Assembly (NCBI GenBank): GCA_963739645.1 | Contig: CAVUBM010000114.1 | Span: 372,001 to 436,000, forward strand | Source of the DNA: JASHPR01 sp963739645 | Lineage (GTDB): Bacteria; Actinomycetota; Actinomycetes; Streptosporangiales; Streptosporangiaceae | Reading direction: 5' to 3' | DNA: 64,000 nt | In this document: positions 30,674-38,844 of the stretch, one piece after another | Numbering within the stretch: position 1 is the first letter of the stretch | Layout: every line of letters starts with the position of its first letter | Position numbers and translations under genes: made by a program | The notes under the pieces: generated by a model | Databases searched by the model: none | The model's input: only the letters and a program-made list of their open reading frames with translations | Told to the model about the DNA's origin: nothing

Positions 30674-31459
30674 ATGACCGAAACCGACCCACCCCGGGGC
30701 CAGGTAAACCGGGTGGCCGTCATCATCCCGACCTACAACGAGCGCGAGAACCTGGAGTCGATCACGTCCCGGGTCCGCGGCTCGGTTCCCGAGGCTGACC
30801 TGCTGATCGTGGACGACAACAGCCCGGACGGGACCGGTGAACTGGCCGACAAGCTCGCGGCGGGCGACCCGCAGGTCCATGTCCTGCACCGGCCAGGGAA
30901 GTCGGGCCTCGGTGCCGCCTACATCGCGGGCTTCGGGTGGGCCCTGGAGCGCGGCTACGACGCGATGGTCGAGATGGATGCCGACGGCTCCCACCAGCCG
31001 CAGGACCTGCCCCGGCTGCTCACCGCCCTGCAGGACGCCGACGCCGTCATCGGCTCGCGCTGGGTGCCCGGCGGCACCGTGCGCAACTGGCCCAAGTCCA
31101 GGGAGGCGCTCTCCCGCGGGGCCAACAGCTACGCCCGGATCATGCTCCGCCTGCCGGTCCACGACACCACCGCGGGCTTCCGCGCCTACCGGGCGCAGAC
31201 GCTGCGCGCGATCGGCCTGGACAGCGTGCGGTCCCAGGGCTACTGCTTCCAGATCGACCTGACCTTGCGGGCGGTTAACGCGGGCCTGACCGTGGTCGAG
31301 GTTCCCATCACGTTCGTTGACCGGATGAAGGGCGCGAGCAAGATGAGCCGGGGCGTCATGGTCGAGGCGTTCTGGCGGGTCGCCCAGTGGGGAGTGGCGC
31401 AGCGCCTGCACGGGCGTGGGCGGCCCGGAGGGCAGCGGTCACCCGGGTCCGGCCAGTAG
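30674..31459 (+). CDS. polyprenol monophosphomannose synthase (GT2, Ppm1/DPM1-like)
   Basis: This is a cytosolic-face glycosyltransferase of family 2 that moves mannose from GDP-mannose to polyprenyl phosphate, the donor for extracytoplasmic mannosylation. Signatures are AVIIPTYNERENLESI, LLIVDDNSPDGTGELA, MVEMDADGSHQPQDLP (the metal-binding DAD), AVIGSRWVPGGTVRNW, and the acceptor-side FVDRMKGASKMSRGVMVEAF. The length (261 aa) fits the catalytic domain only; no Lnt-like acyltransferase domain is fused, unlike mycobacterial Ppm1. ATG 30674 has AGGCAGGAAC upstream, and earlier in-frame codons lie in the non-coding leader. It converges on rbpA 60 bases away. Confidence 0.93.
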   Translation: MTETDPPRGQVNRVAVIIPTYNERENLESITSRVRGSVPEADLLIVDDNSPDGTGELADKLAAGDPQVHVLHRPGKSGLGAAYIAGFGWALERGYDAMVEMDADGSHQPQDLPRLLTALQDADAVIGSRWVPGGTVRNWPKSREALSRGANSYARIMLRLPVHDTTAGFRAYRAQTLRAIGLDSVRSQGYCFQIDLTLRAVNAGLTVVEVPITFVDRMKGASKMSRGVMVEAFWRVAQWGVAQRLHGRGRPGGQRSPGSGQ

Positions 31460-31519
31460 CTGGCGCGGGGGCCAGACGGCCCCAGGGCGGCCGATCGCAG
31501 CCGGGTACCGGGTGGTGGC

Positions 31520-31906
31520 CTATGCGCTCTTGCGCTGGCGCGACGCGTGCGTAGCGGGCCGCTCGCGCCCGTCCGCACGCTGGCCCCTGATCACGGCGAG
31601 GCGCTCAGCCAGAACTTCTTCCAGGTCGGCGACGCTGCGCCGTTCCATCAGCATGTCCCAGTGGCTGCGCGGCGGCTTCACTTTCTTCGGTGCGGGCAGG
31701 TCCCCGGTCGCCGTCACCGCGGTCGCGCCGCAGACCCGGCATTCCCAGTTCGCCGGGATCTCTGCCTCGGCAGCGAACGGCACGGTGAATCGGTGGCCCT
31801 TCGGGCAGTCGAAGGCCACCTCCTGACGCGGGGCCAGATCGGTGTTACGGTCGTTCTCGTAGCTCGTGGCTCCGAGCCGGGTGCCGCGTAGTGCGCGTTC
31901 GGCCAT
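31520..31906 (-). CDS. rbpA: RNA polymerase-binding protein RbpA
   Basis: RbpA is an actinobacterium-specific activator that joins the RNA polymerase holoenzyme, contacts the principal sigma factor and stabilises the open complex. The N-terminal tail RALRGTRLGATSYENDRNTD and APRQEV are near-invariant. The core domain follows (CPKGHRF, then IPANWECRVCG, with three cysteines and a histidine of the zinc-type fold), and the C-terminal sigma-interaction helix is SHWDMLMERRSVADLEEVLA. At 128 residues it is the normal length. A perfect GGAAT-N18-GTT match to the SigR promoter lies 40 bases upstream, as known for rbpA in Streptomyces. Confidence 0.97.
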   Translation of the reverse strand: MAERALRGTRLGATSYENDRNTDLAPRQEVAFDCPKGHRFTVPFAAEAEIPANWECRVCGATAVTATGDLPAPKKVKPPRSHWDMLMERRSVADLEEVLAERLAVIRGQRADGRERPATHASRQRKSA

Positions 31907-31945
31907 GGTTTGCTGCCTCCCAGGCGCTCAGCCGTCCTCATAGAC

Positions 31946-31971
31946 AACGGTGAGTTCCCGGACAAGATTCC
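31946..31971 (-). promoter_or_regulatory. SigR-type promoter of rbpA
   Basis: On the minus strand GGAAT (31971-31967) is followed after exactly 18 bases by GTT (31948-31946), the established SigR (thiol-oxidative stress ECF sigma) consensus. The -10 element ends 39 bases before the RbpA start codon. Confidence 0.75.
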
Positions 31972-32022
31972 CGGCCAGCCAGGATTCCAACCCCGGCAGG
32001 CAGTGACGATTGCATAAATCGG

Positions 32023-32784
32023 CTACCGCGCGGCCCGGGGATGCCACTGGCCGCGGGATTCCAGCACGTCCCGCAGCGTTTCTGTCTCATCGGTCATGAT
32101 GCCGTCGACCCCGAGGTCAAGCAGGCCAGTCATGATGCTGCGGTCGTTGATGGTCCACACGTGCACCTGCAGGCCCAGGGTGTGAGCCCGGCGCACGAAC
32201 GACTCGGTCGCGACGCCGACAGGGACCTGGGCGCAGCGCACCGACAGCTTCCGCAGCCGGGCCTCGACGCCGCGGCCAGGAACGCACAGCCGCACGGCCG
32301 CGACGCCGACCGGGGAGGTGGCCATGCAGACCGGCCTGGGCAGCTGCCGCCGCACCGCCGCGAGCCGCCGCGCCGAGAACGAGGTGATGCAGACCCGGTC
32401 CCAGGCGGCGGTGCGCCGGAGCACCTCGGGCAGCGGCCGCACCGCGGGGTCATCCTTCACGTCGAGGTTGAACCGCGCCTCGGGCCAGGCGCCGAGCAGG
32501 TCCTCAAGGGTCGGAATCGGGTCGGCCCCGCCGATGCGCGCGGCCATGACCTCGCGGTGCGGCAGCTGGGCGATCCGGCCGGGCCGGTCGGTGACCCGGT
32601 CCAGGGTCCGGTCGTGGAACGCCACCAGCACCCCGTCGGCGGTCGCCTGCAGGTCGGTCTCCAGGTAGGAGTAGCCGAGGCCGACGGCGTGCTCAAACGC
32701 GCGCCAGGAGTTCTCCGGGTGGTGCGCGGCGCCGCCGCGGTGCGCAAAGGCGAGCGGGCGCGGCAGGTCGAGGAAGTCACGCAC
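32023..32784 (-). CDS. glycerophosphodiester phosphodiesterase family protein
   Basis: This is a GDPD TIM-barrel enzyme that hydrolyses glycerophosphodiesters to glycerol-3-phosphate and an alcohol. Catalytic and metal residues are in AFAHRGGAAHHPENSWRAF (both His-Arg and Glu) and YLETDLQATADGVLVAFHDR (Glu-x-Asp and the second His); RFNLDVKDD carries the third acidic site. Homologues of this subgroup begin shortly before PRPLAFAHRGG, so I use GTG 32784, which has GAGG upstream, rather than the longer frame opening at 32808. There is no signal peptide, so it is probably cytosolic. It lies in a run of minus-strand genes with the methyltransferases. Confidence 0.92.
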   Translation of the reverse strand: MRDFLDLPRPLAFAHRGGAAHHPENSWRAFEHAVGLGYSYLETDLQATADGVLVAFHDRTLDRVTDRPGRIAQLPHREVMAARIGGADPIPTLEDLLGAWPEARFNLDVKDDPAVRPLPEVLRRTAAWDRVCITSFSARRLAAVRRQLPRPVCMATSPVGVAAVRLCVPGRGVEARLRKLSVRCAQVPVGVATESFVRRAHTLGLQVHVWTINDRSIMTGLLDLGVDGIMTDETETLRDVLESRGQWHPRAAR

Positions 32785-32857
32785 AGCCCTCAGTATGCAG
32801 AAGCCCACCCCCCGCCCACCTCCCCATTCCCCTTCACTGCCCCCACACGCCGGCCGC

Positions 32858-33418
32858 TCAGCCGCGCTGCCACTCCCTCCGGCGTGTCTCGGCCAGGGCG
32901 ATCGCCGCCGCGGCGGCGACGTTCAGCGAGCCCACCCGGCCCAGCTGCGGTATGTAGGCGATCACGTCGGCCGCAGCGAGCAGCGCGGGGGAGCAGCCCC
33001 GGTCCTCGTGGCCCAGTGCCAGGCAGACGTCGTCTCCGAGCGGCGCCTCGTGCAGCGGAACCGCGTCCCTGGCCAGCTCAATCGCGATCACCCGCAGCCC
33101 GGCGGCCCGCGCGGCGGCCACGGCCTGGCCGCTGCCAGGCTCCCGCTCGAACGTGACCAGGCGGCCGGTGCCCAGGGCGGTCCTGCGGGCCTGGGGATGC
33201 TCGGGCGGGGCGGTATCGCCGCACAGCCAGATCCGCTCGACCCCGAACGCCGCGGCCGTCCTGACGATGGAGCCGACGTTGAACGGCTGGCTGACCGAGT
33301 CGAGCAGCAGCCCGACCCTGGCCTGGGCCTGCTGGCGCCAGGACCGGTTCAGCCGCTTGACCTCGGTGGGTCCCAGCGTCCTGGGACCCGGCGTCCCAGG
33401 CCTCGGCTGCGCGGTCAT
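32858..33418 (-). CDS. TrmH/SpoU family RNA 2'-O-methyltransferase
   Basis: This is a SPOUT-fold methyltransferase of 186 residues that adds methyl groups to the 2'-OH of tRNA or rRNA. The three knot motifs are visible: PFNVGSIVRTAAAFGVERIW (motif 1, with the Asn and Arg), VCLALGHEDRG (motif 2) and IPQLGRVGSLNVAAAAAIAL (motif 3). No N-terminal ribosome-binding extension is present, so it is closer to TrmH/TrmL than to TsnR-type resistance enzymes. Its start overlaps the stop of the upstream class I methyltransferase (four-base ATGA), so two RNA-modification genes are translationally coupled. Confidence 0.9.
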   Translation of the reverse strand: MTAQPRPGTPGPRTLGPTEVKRLNRSWRQQAQARVGLLLDSVSQPFNVGSIVRTAAAFGVERIWLCGDTAPPEHPQARRTALGTGRLVTFEREPGSGQAVAAARAAGLRVIAIELARDAVPLHEAPLGDDVCLALGHEDRGCSPALLAAADVIAYIPQLGRVGSLNVAAAAAIALAETRRREWQRG

Positions 33419-34008
33419 CCGGCGACTCTCAGCACGCGGTACCCGGCCCGCGCGGCGACCCGCTCGGCCGGCCGCCCGGATTCCTCCAGCCAGCGCTGCA
33501 GCGAGTCGGATCCCAGATGGCGGTGGACCACCAGGTAGGCGGCCCCGGACGGCTCCAGCCGGCCCAGCCAGGCCGTGAGCAGCCCGTGCAGGGCAGCCTT
33601 GCCGATCCTGATCGGCGGGTTCGACCAGATGAGCCCGAACGTGCCAGGCAGCTGCGCGTCATCAGGAGCGGCGCACCGGACATTCGGCAGGCCCGCCCGC
33701 GCCGCGTTCCTGGCGCACAGCTCCAGGGCCCGGCGGTTCACGTCGACGGCCCAGACCTGGGCGCCGGGGGAGCGGGCCGCCAGCACCAGCGCCAGCGGGC
33801 CGTAGCCGCAGCCGAGGTCGAGCAGGCGCCCCGCCGCGGGCGGCGGCGGTGCGGTCTCCAGCAGCAGCCGGGTGCCCGGATCCAGGCGCGACGGTGAGAA
33901 CACCCCGGCATCGGTCTCCAGCTCCAGGTGCAGGTCCGGCAGGACGACGTGCACGGAGCCCGGACGCCGGCCAGCGGCCGGGCGCTCGGTGAAGTACTGC
34001 TGGCTCAC
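33415..34008 (-). CDS. class I SAM methyltransferase, RsmC-like (small-domain MTS fold)
   Basis: This is a 197-residue AdoMet-dependent methyltransferase of the MTS group, which includes 16S rRNA m2G methyltransferases. Motif I is LLDLGCGYGPLALVLAA, motif II VWAVDVNRRALELCARN, and the catalytic SNPP motif occurs as IWSNPPIRIGKAALHGLL, which points to N-methylation of a guanine or adenine exocyclic amine. The N-terminal HVVLPDLHLELETDAGVFSP matches RsmC-type proteins lacking the first pseudo-domain. It begins the four-base-overlap pair with the TrmH-like gene. Confidence 0.92.
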   Translation of the reverse strand: MSQQYFTERPAAGRRPGSVHVVLPDLHLELETDAGVFSPSRLDPGTRLLLETAPPPPAAGRLLDLGCGYGPLALVLAARSPGAQVWAVDVNRRALELCARNAARAGLPNVRCAAPDDAQLPGTFGLIWSNPPIRIGKAALHGLLTAWLGRLEPSGAAYLVVHRHLGSDSLQRWLEESGRPAERVAARAGYRVLRVAG

Positions 34009-34026
34009 CCCGGGGTCCGGCCGCGG

Positions 34027-34455
34027 CTAGCTGGGCCGCTGCGCTGTGGTCTGCGGTCCGGTGCGTGGCGCGGCCGCAGCCCCGGACCCGGCCCTCGCGG
34101 CGGCCAGCGCGGGGTTGATGTACCGGCGGGTCACCCAGCGCTCCACCACGAACGTCAGCACCGGTATCGTCCCGGCGAGCAGCACCAGGACCGTCTGCGG
34201 GCTGGCCAGCTTCATCCCGACCAGCCGCGTCATCCAGTACGCGGTGCCCAGGTAGATGATGTACAGGATCCCGTGCATGGTGCCGACGTAGTTCACGACG
34301 AACAGATTGTTCGCGAACACCTGCAGCGGGATCCCCACGAAACACAAGATCATCAGCACGACGCCGGTCACGTACGCCATGACCCGGTAGCGGCGCACCG
34401 CGCGGGCGAGCGCCCCTGCCTCCCCTTCCTCCTTCACTGCACCGTCCTGTCTCAT
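34027..34455 (-). CDS. DUF3817 small integral membrane protein
   Basis: This is a 142-residue membrane protein of the DUF3817 family, widespread in actinobacteria and without a firm function. Three hydrophobic helices are seen: MAYVTGVVLMILCFVGIPLQ, the NYVGTMHGILYIIYLGTAYW segment with its conserved His-Gly, and VLVLLAGTIPVLTFVVERWV; the Arg-rich WVTRRYINPALA follows. The C-terminal tail is Ala/Pro-rich. It ends 18 bases before the methyltransferase and lies 49 bases downstream of another small membrane protein. I do not assign a role. Confidence 0.85.
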   Translation of the reverse strand: MRQDGAVKEEGEAGALARAVRRYRVMAYVTGVVLMILCFVGIPLQVFANNLFVVNYVGTMHGILYIIYLGTAYWMTRLVGMKLASPQTVLVLLAGTIPVLTFVVERWVTRRYINPALAAARAGSGAAAAPRTGPQTTAQRPS

Positions 34456-34503
34456 TGATTTCTTCAGCTGATCAGGGAGCCGACCGGCCCCGTCCTGCGC
34501 AGG

Positions 34504-34935
34504 CTAACGCAGGCCGTGCCATCTCCCGTGGCCCTTCACCTGCTCGTTCAGGCGGGCCAGGTAGGCGTTGTAGGCCGCAAGCTCCGGGTCGTCGGCCTCG
34601 TCCGCCGCGCGGCCAGCCTGGCCGCCGACCCTGGCACCATCCCCGCCGGGCGCGGCGACGGCCGAAGGAAGCTCGACGTCGACGGGGCCAGGGTCGGGGG
34701 GCGGCTTGAACTCGTCCCGGATGGTCTTCGCCCAGAAGACCAGCCCGAATATCGCGAAGACCGGCCACTCGAAGGTGTAGGCCCAGCTCAGGGCGTTACC
34801 CGACTCCGCCCGGTGGAACTGCCAGTCGCCCAGCCACAGCATGCCCGCCGTCGCGAGCACGGCGAACAGATGCCAGCCGAGCCACCTCGGGGTGAACAGG
34901 AAGTGCCACCGCGGCCTCGCCCGAACGCTGGACAT
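34504..34935 (-). CDS. small two-helix membrane protein of unknown function
   Basis: This is a 143-residue protein with RWLGWHLFAVLATAGMLWLG and WPVFAIFGLVFWAKTIRDEF as two membrane helices and a glycine/acidic cytoplasmic tail that ends in a helix (ELAAYNAYLARLNEQVKGHG). The first helix, with a Gly-x-Trp-Gln motif just after it (GDWQFHRAE), recalls the start of SURF1-like proteins, but the rest of that fold is missing. Similar short proteins occur beside DUF3817 genes in actinobacteria. The start ATG 34935 is supported by the Arg-rich leader typical of such proteins. Confidence 0.75.
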   Translation of the reverse strand: MSSVRARPRWHFLFTPRWLGWHLFAVLATAGMLWLGDWQFHRAESGNALSWAYTFEWPVFAIFGLVFWAKTIRDEFKPPPDPGPVDVELPSAVAAPGGDGARVGGQAGRAADEADDPELAAYNAYLARLNEQVKGHGRWHGLR

Positions 34936-34997
34936 GAACAGAGCCTAACGCCGCGCTGCCGTGGATCGGTGCGGTGGATACCAGGTCGCGCCGGTCC

Positions 34998-35534
34998 TTA
35001 CCGGGTGATCCGCCACACCACGTCGATGCCCGACTCGCCGGAGGTCTCCGGGCCATCAGGATTGCGCCGCCGTTCGATCTCGGCAAAGCCGAGCTTGCGC
35101 GGCACTCCGCCGCTCGCGACGTTCGCCTCGTCATGCACGATCTCGACGCGGTCGATCCCGGGCATGGTGAATGCGGCCTCGACGAGCGCCGCGGCCGCCG
35201 CGGTGGCGAGTCCCTGGCGCAGGTGCGCGGCGTCCACCCAGTACCCGATCTCGAGCCCGCCCGGCCCGATCCTGGCCATCAGGCCGCAGCCGCCCACCAC
35301 GTCCCCGCCGGAGGTGATGGCGTAGCTGAACGCGGCCCCGGAGTTCCAGTCCTGTTCGCATCTCCCGATGAACTCCGCGGCGTCCCGCGGGCCGTAGTCC
35401 TGCGCCCAGACCAGCCACGGCTGCAGGTGCGGCTGCGATCGCTGGACCAGCTCGGTGACGACCGCCGTGTCGGCCGCGCGCCAGCGCCGCAGGGTCACCG
35501 GACCGTGCGTGAGGACCTCGGGCGGGCGTTTCAT
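34998..35534 (-). CDS. GNAT family N-acetyltransferase (RimJ/RimL type)
   Basis: This is a 178-residue acetyltransferase that uses acetyl-CoA to modify an amino group, of the kind that acts on ribosomal proteins or amino-acid-like antibiotics. Characteristic segments are HGPVTLRRWRAADTAVVTEL at the start, FSYAITSGGDVVGGCGLMAR, EIGYWVDAAHLRQGLATAAA (the acetyl-CoA loop Q-G-x-A-T-A) and EIVHDEANVASGGVPRKLGF. The start at 35534 is where homologues begin. The acceptor is not predictable. Confidence 0.9.
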   Translation of the reverse strand: MKRPPEVLTHGPVTLRRWRAADTAVVTELVQRSQPHLQPWLVWAQDYGPRDAAEFIGRCEQDWNSGAAFSYAITSGGDVVGGCGLMARIGPGGLEIGYWVDAAHLRQGLATAAAAALVEAAFTMPGIDRVEIVHDEANVASGGVPRKLGFAEIERRRNPDGPETSGESGIDVVWRITR

Positions 35535-35682
35535 GATCCCAGCATCCTGGCGCCGCGGCGGCCGGGGCAACAGAAATTCACCCCCGGCGGCCCGGCCGCG
35601 GACACTAGAATGCTCCGCGTAACCGGGCACTGCCCGCGAGTCACTACTAGACCGGGGCGCCCGGTCGGCGATAATCAGAGCC

Positions 35683-36024
35683 ATGTCTCTTGCGGAACTG
35701 CTTTCCGGACGCGGGGTCGCGGGGCGTCTGCCCCAGCGGCTTGAGGAATTGCGCGGGCCGGTCAAGGGAGTCATCGTGCTGCCCAGGCACCTGTCGTGGC
35801 CGGGCATGCGAGAGTTCGACGTGTCCGACGACAGCATCCGGCGCAGCATGTACGGCATCGTGCTGACCCAGGGCCGGCGCAACGACGTGGCGCGTTTCCT
35901 CAACGCCCGGCTGCTGATCCAGGACTGGCCGCTGATCCGGGTGTCACTGGATCCGAAGCTGCGCCGGTGGTGCGAGCGGCGGTTCGCGCTGCGCGCGGGT
36001 GACGTCAGCCAGACGCTCAGCTAG
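35683..36024 (+). CDS. small uncharacterised protein, first of two paralogues in the window
   Basis: This is a 113-residue protein with no recognised domain. It has the pattern G-x-V-x-LP-x-x-L-x-W, FDVSDDSIRRSMYGIVL, then FLNARLLIQDWPLIRV, and a basic C-terminus LRRWCERRF. The same pattern recurs in the partial gene at 63708, so both belong to one actinobacterial family. There is no signal peptide or membrane segment; alternating hydrophobic and charged residues suggest a small helical cytosolic protein. ATG 35683 is the first start of the frame. The gene is transcribed alone between a GNAT gene and the adenylate-kinase-like gene. Confidence 0.75.
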   Translation: MSLAELLSGRGVAGRLPQRLEELRGPVKGVIVLPRHLSWPGMREFDVSDDSIRRSMYGIVLTQGRRNDVARFLNARLLIQDWPLIRVSLDPKLRRWCERRFALRAGDVSQTLS

Positions 36025-36078
36025 CCGGCACAGGGCAGGGGCCGCGCGGATGCCGCGGCCGTATGCCAGGGTGGCGTC

Positions 36079-36745
36079 ATGCGGAAATACGTCATCATGG
36101 GCGTGCAGGGGAGCGGCAAGGGCACGCAGAGCGCAATGCTCGCCGCCGACCTGGACTTGGTGCACATCAGCGTCGGGGACATCTTCCGGTGGAACGTGCA
36201 GCATCACACCAAGCTGGGTGCTCAGGTCAGGCGCACCATGGTGCAGGGTGCGCTGGTCGGCGATGACCTGGTCGAGGGCATTGTCCGCGAACGGCTGACC
36301 GAGCACGACTGGAACTACGGGTTCATCATCGACGGGTTCCCCCGCAACGAGCGCCAGGCCGAGTTCTTCCTGGAGAGCTACGACATCGACGGGGTCATCC
36401 ACCTCGACCTCCCCGACAGCGAGGTCCGCCGCCGGGTGCTCGGCCCGGCGGCTGTGCTCGGGCTGCGGCCTGGACTACAACCTGCTGGCCAGCAGCCCTC
36501 AGGTGGCCGGGAAGTGTGATGCCTGCGGCGGTGAGCTGGCGACCAGGGAGGACGACACCGAGGAGGCCCTCGCCGTCCGGCTCCGTGACTATCACCAGAA
36601 GACCAACCCGGTGCTCGACATCTTCCGCCGCAAGGAGTACGTGATCACCGTCGACGCCCGGCCGGACAAGGAGGAGATCCAGCAGGTCATCAGGACCCGC
36701 CTGGGCCTGCCGCCCTATCACCCGGCGCAGCAGGAGGCCGGCTGA
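36079..36745 (+). CDS. adenylate kinase-like nucleoside monophosphate kinase with zinc lid (one frameshift)
   Basis: This is a cytosolic NMP kinase that transfers phosphate between nucleotides. The P-loop is GVQGSGKGTQ; VHISVGDIFRW and FIIDGFPRNERQA are the NMP-binding and hinge motifs. The frame breaks near 36441 (an extra G in GTGCTCGGCC). It then resumes RLCSGCGLDYNLL with AGKCDACGG, giving the four cysteines of a zinc-binding lid, and ends with the YHQKTNPVLDIFRRKEYVIT block. It is solitary rather than in the ribosomal-protein operon where the main adk usually lies, so it may be a second, specialised kinase. Glycerate kinase follows six bases later. Confidence 0.85.
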
Positions 36746-36750
36746 CACCG

Positions 36751-37876
36751 ATGCGGATCGTGGTCGCGCCCGATTCGTTCAAGGGCAGTATCGGCGCCGC
36801 CGAGGCCGCGGCGGCTCTCGCCGCCGGCTGGCGCGGCGCACGGCCCGACGACGACCTGTCCTGCGTCCCGCTCGCCGACGGCGGCGAGGGCACGCTCGCG
36901 GTACTCGCCGCCGCGGTCCCGGCGGCCCGCTGGCACCGGATAGCGGTCACCGGCCCGGCCGGGCCGCAGGTGACCGCGCGCTGGCTGGAGCTTCCCGACG
37001 GGACCGGGTACATCGAGCTCGCCCAGGCCAGCGGGCTGCCGCTGATGCCGGCGCTCGACCCGCTCGGCGCGCAGACCACGGGGGTCGGCGAGCTGATCGC
37101 CGCCGCTCTGGACACCGGCGCCAGCCGGATCGTGATCGCCCTGGGCGGGTCGGCGTCGACCGACGGGGGCAGCGGCGCCCTGGCCGCGCTCGGCGCCCGG
37201 TTCCTCGACGCGGCCGGGCAGGAGCTCCCACCGGGCGGCGGAGCGCTCGGCGCCCTCGCCTCGGCCGACCTGAGCGGGCTCCGGCCCCAGCCGCGTGGCG
37301 GCGTCACCTGCCTGACCGACGTGCGGGCCCCGCTGCTCGGCCCGCGTGGTGCGGCCGCGGTGTTCGGCCCGCAGAAGGGCGCCGATGCCGCGCAGATCGC
37401 CGTGCTTGAGGCCGGCCTGAGCCGCCTCGCGGCCGCGCTCGGCGGCGACCCGGGGGCACCGGGCAGCGGTGCCGCCGGCGGCACCGGCTATGGCCTGGCC
37501 GCGGCGTGGGGCGCGCAGATCAGGCCGGGGGCCGCGGAGCTGGGGCGGATCGTGGGCCTGGACCGGGAGCTGGCCGGCGCTGACCTGGTGCTGACCGGGG
37601 AAGGCCGCTACGACGCCACATCGGGGGACGGCAAGGTCGCCGGCACCGTCCTGGCCGCCGCGGCGCGGGCGGGCGTGCCAGCGGCGGTGGTGGCGGGGCA
37701 GATCGCGGACGCCCCGCCGCCGGGGACCGCCGCGGTGGCGCTCGCGGAGCTGGCCGGCGGGGCCCACGAGGCCATGGCGCAGCCCCGAACGCTGGCTGCG
37801 GGCGGCCGGCCGGAAGCTGGCGCGCGACCTGGGCGGCGGGCCGGACCCGGCGGCGGCCGACCAGATCAGGGCCTGA
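36751..37876 (+). CDS. glycerate kinase, GlxK/GarK family (one frameshift near C-terminus)
   Basis: This is a glycerate 2-kinase of about 375 residues that phosphorylates D-glycerate, feeding it into glycolysis. The family start MRIVVAPDSFKGSIGAAEAA is exact, followed by PLADGGEGTLAVL, the nucleotide-binding IALGGSASTDGGSGALAALG, KGADAAQIAVLEAGL and GEGRYDATSGDGKVAGTVL. Only the last 30 or so residues are disturbed: an extra A near 37787 shifts the frame, and in the next frame the tail WLRAAGRKLARDLGGGPDP stops at 37874-37876. It follows the adenylate-kinase-like gene by six bases and precedes the PRPP synthetase by 17, suggesting one operon. Confidence 0.92.
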
Positions 37877-37893
37877 GGCTTTAACCTGGGCCC

Positions 37894-38844
37894 GTGCGGG
37901 AAATCGCGGTCTTCAGCGGCAGCGCCCATCCTTACCTGGCGGCCGAGATATGCGACCAGCTCGGCGTGATGCTGCACCCGGTCCGGCTGCGCCGGTTCGC
38001 CAACGACTGCCTCGAGGTCCAGCTGCAGTCGAACTGCCGGGAACGGGACGTGTTCCTGATCCAGCCGCTGAGCGCGCCGGTCCAGGAACATCTGGTCGAG
38101 CTGCTGCTCATGCTCGACGCCGCCCGGGGTGCCTCGGCGGCGCGGGTCACGGCGGTGATCCCGCACTACGCGTACGCCCGGTCGGACAAGAAGGCCATGC
38201 CGCGGGTGTCGATCGGCGGTCGCCTGGTCGCCGACCTGCTGGTCACGGCCGGCGCCAGCCGGGTCCTCACGATGACCCTGCACGCGCCGCAGGTCCACGG
38301 GTTCTTCTCGGTCCCTGTCGACCATCTGCACGCGCTCCGCGAGATCGCGGGTCACTTCGAAGGCACGGACATCGCCAACGCGGTCGTGGTCTCGCCGGAC
38401 CTGGGCAACGCCAAGGCGGCCTCGGTGCTGGCCCGGATGCTCGGCCTTCCGGTCGCGGCAGGCACCAAGGAGCGGCACAGCGACTCCAGCGTCACGATCA
38501 GCTCGATCATCGGCGAGGTGACCGACCGGGACGTCATCGTCCTGGACGACGAGATTGCCCGCGGCACCACGACCCTGGAACTGCTCGCCCGGCTGCGGGA
38601 ACGCGGCGCACGCTCGGTGCGGATCGCGTGCACGCACGGGCTGTTCCGCGACGGCGCGCTGAAGCGGATCGCGTCCGACCCCGAGGTGATCGAGGTCGTG
38701 TGCACCAACACCGTGCCGATCCCCGAGTCCGAGCGCGACCCCAAGCTGCACGTGATCTCGCTGGCGCCCGCGCTGGCCGAGGCCATCCGCCGCATCCACG
38801 AAGGCGAGTCGGTCAGCGCGCTGTTCGGCGCCCCCCTGAGCTAG
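37894..38844 (+). CDS. ribose-phosphate pyrophosphokinase, divergent form
   Basis: This enzyme family makes PRPP from ribose-5-phosphate and ATP. It has the two-domain Prs fold: LGVMLHPVRLRRFANDCLEV, ERDVFLIQPLSAPVQEHLVE, VTAVIPHYAYARSDKKAMPR, HGFFSVPVDHLHAL, VVVSPDLGNAKAASVLARML, and the PRPP-binding loop VIVLDDEIARGTTTLELLAR. Several usually invariant positions differ: the flexible loop is ARSDKK instead of ARQDRK, DLHA is TLHA, KRR is KERH, and the PRPP loop lacks the usual DTGGT. It may therefore be a second enzyme with altered regulation or substrate rather than the housekeeping Prs. The GTG start at 37894 matches the family N-terminus. Its stop overlaps the convergent LuxR gene by four bases. 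Confidence 0.88.
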   Translation: MREIAVFSGSAHPYLAAEICDQLGVMLHPVRLRRFANDCLEVQLQSNCRERDVFLIQPLSAPVQEHLVELLLMLDAARGASAARVTAVIPHYAYARSDKKAMPRVSIGGRLVADLLVTAGASRVLTMTLHAPQVHGFFSVPVDHLHALREIAGHFEGTDIANAVVVSPDLGNAKAASVLARMLGLPVAAGTKERHSDSSVTISSIIGEVTDRDVIVLDDEIARGTTTLELLARLRERGARSVRIACTHGLFRDGALKRIASDPEVIEVVCTNTVPIPESERDPKLHVISLAPALAEAIRRIHEGESVSALFGAPLS

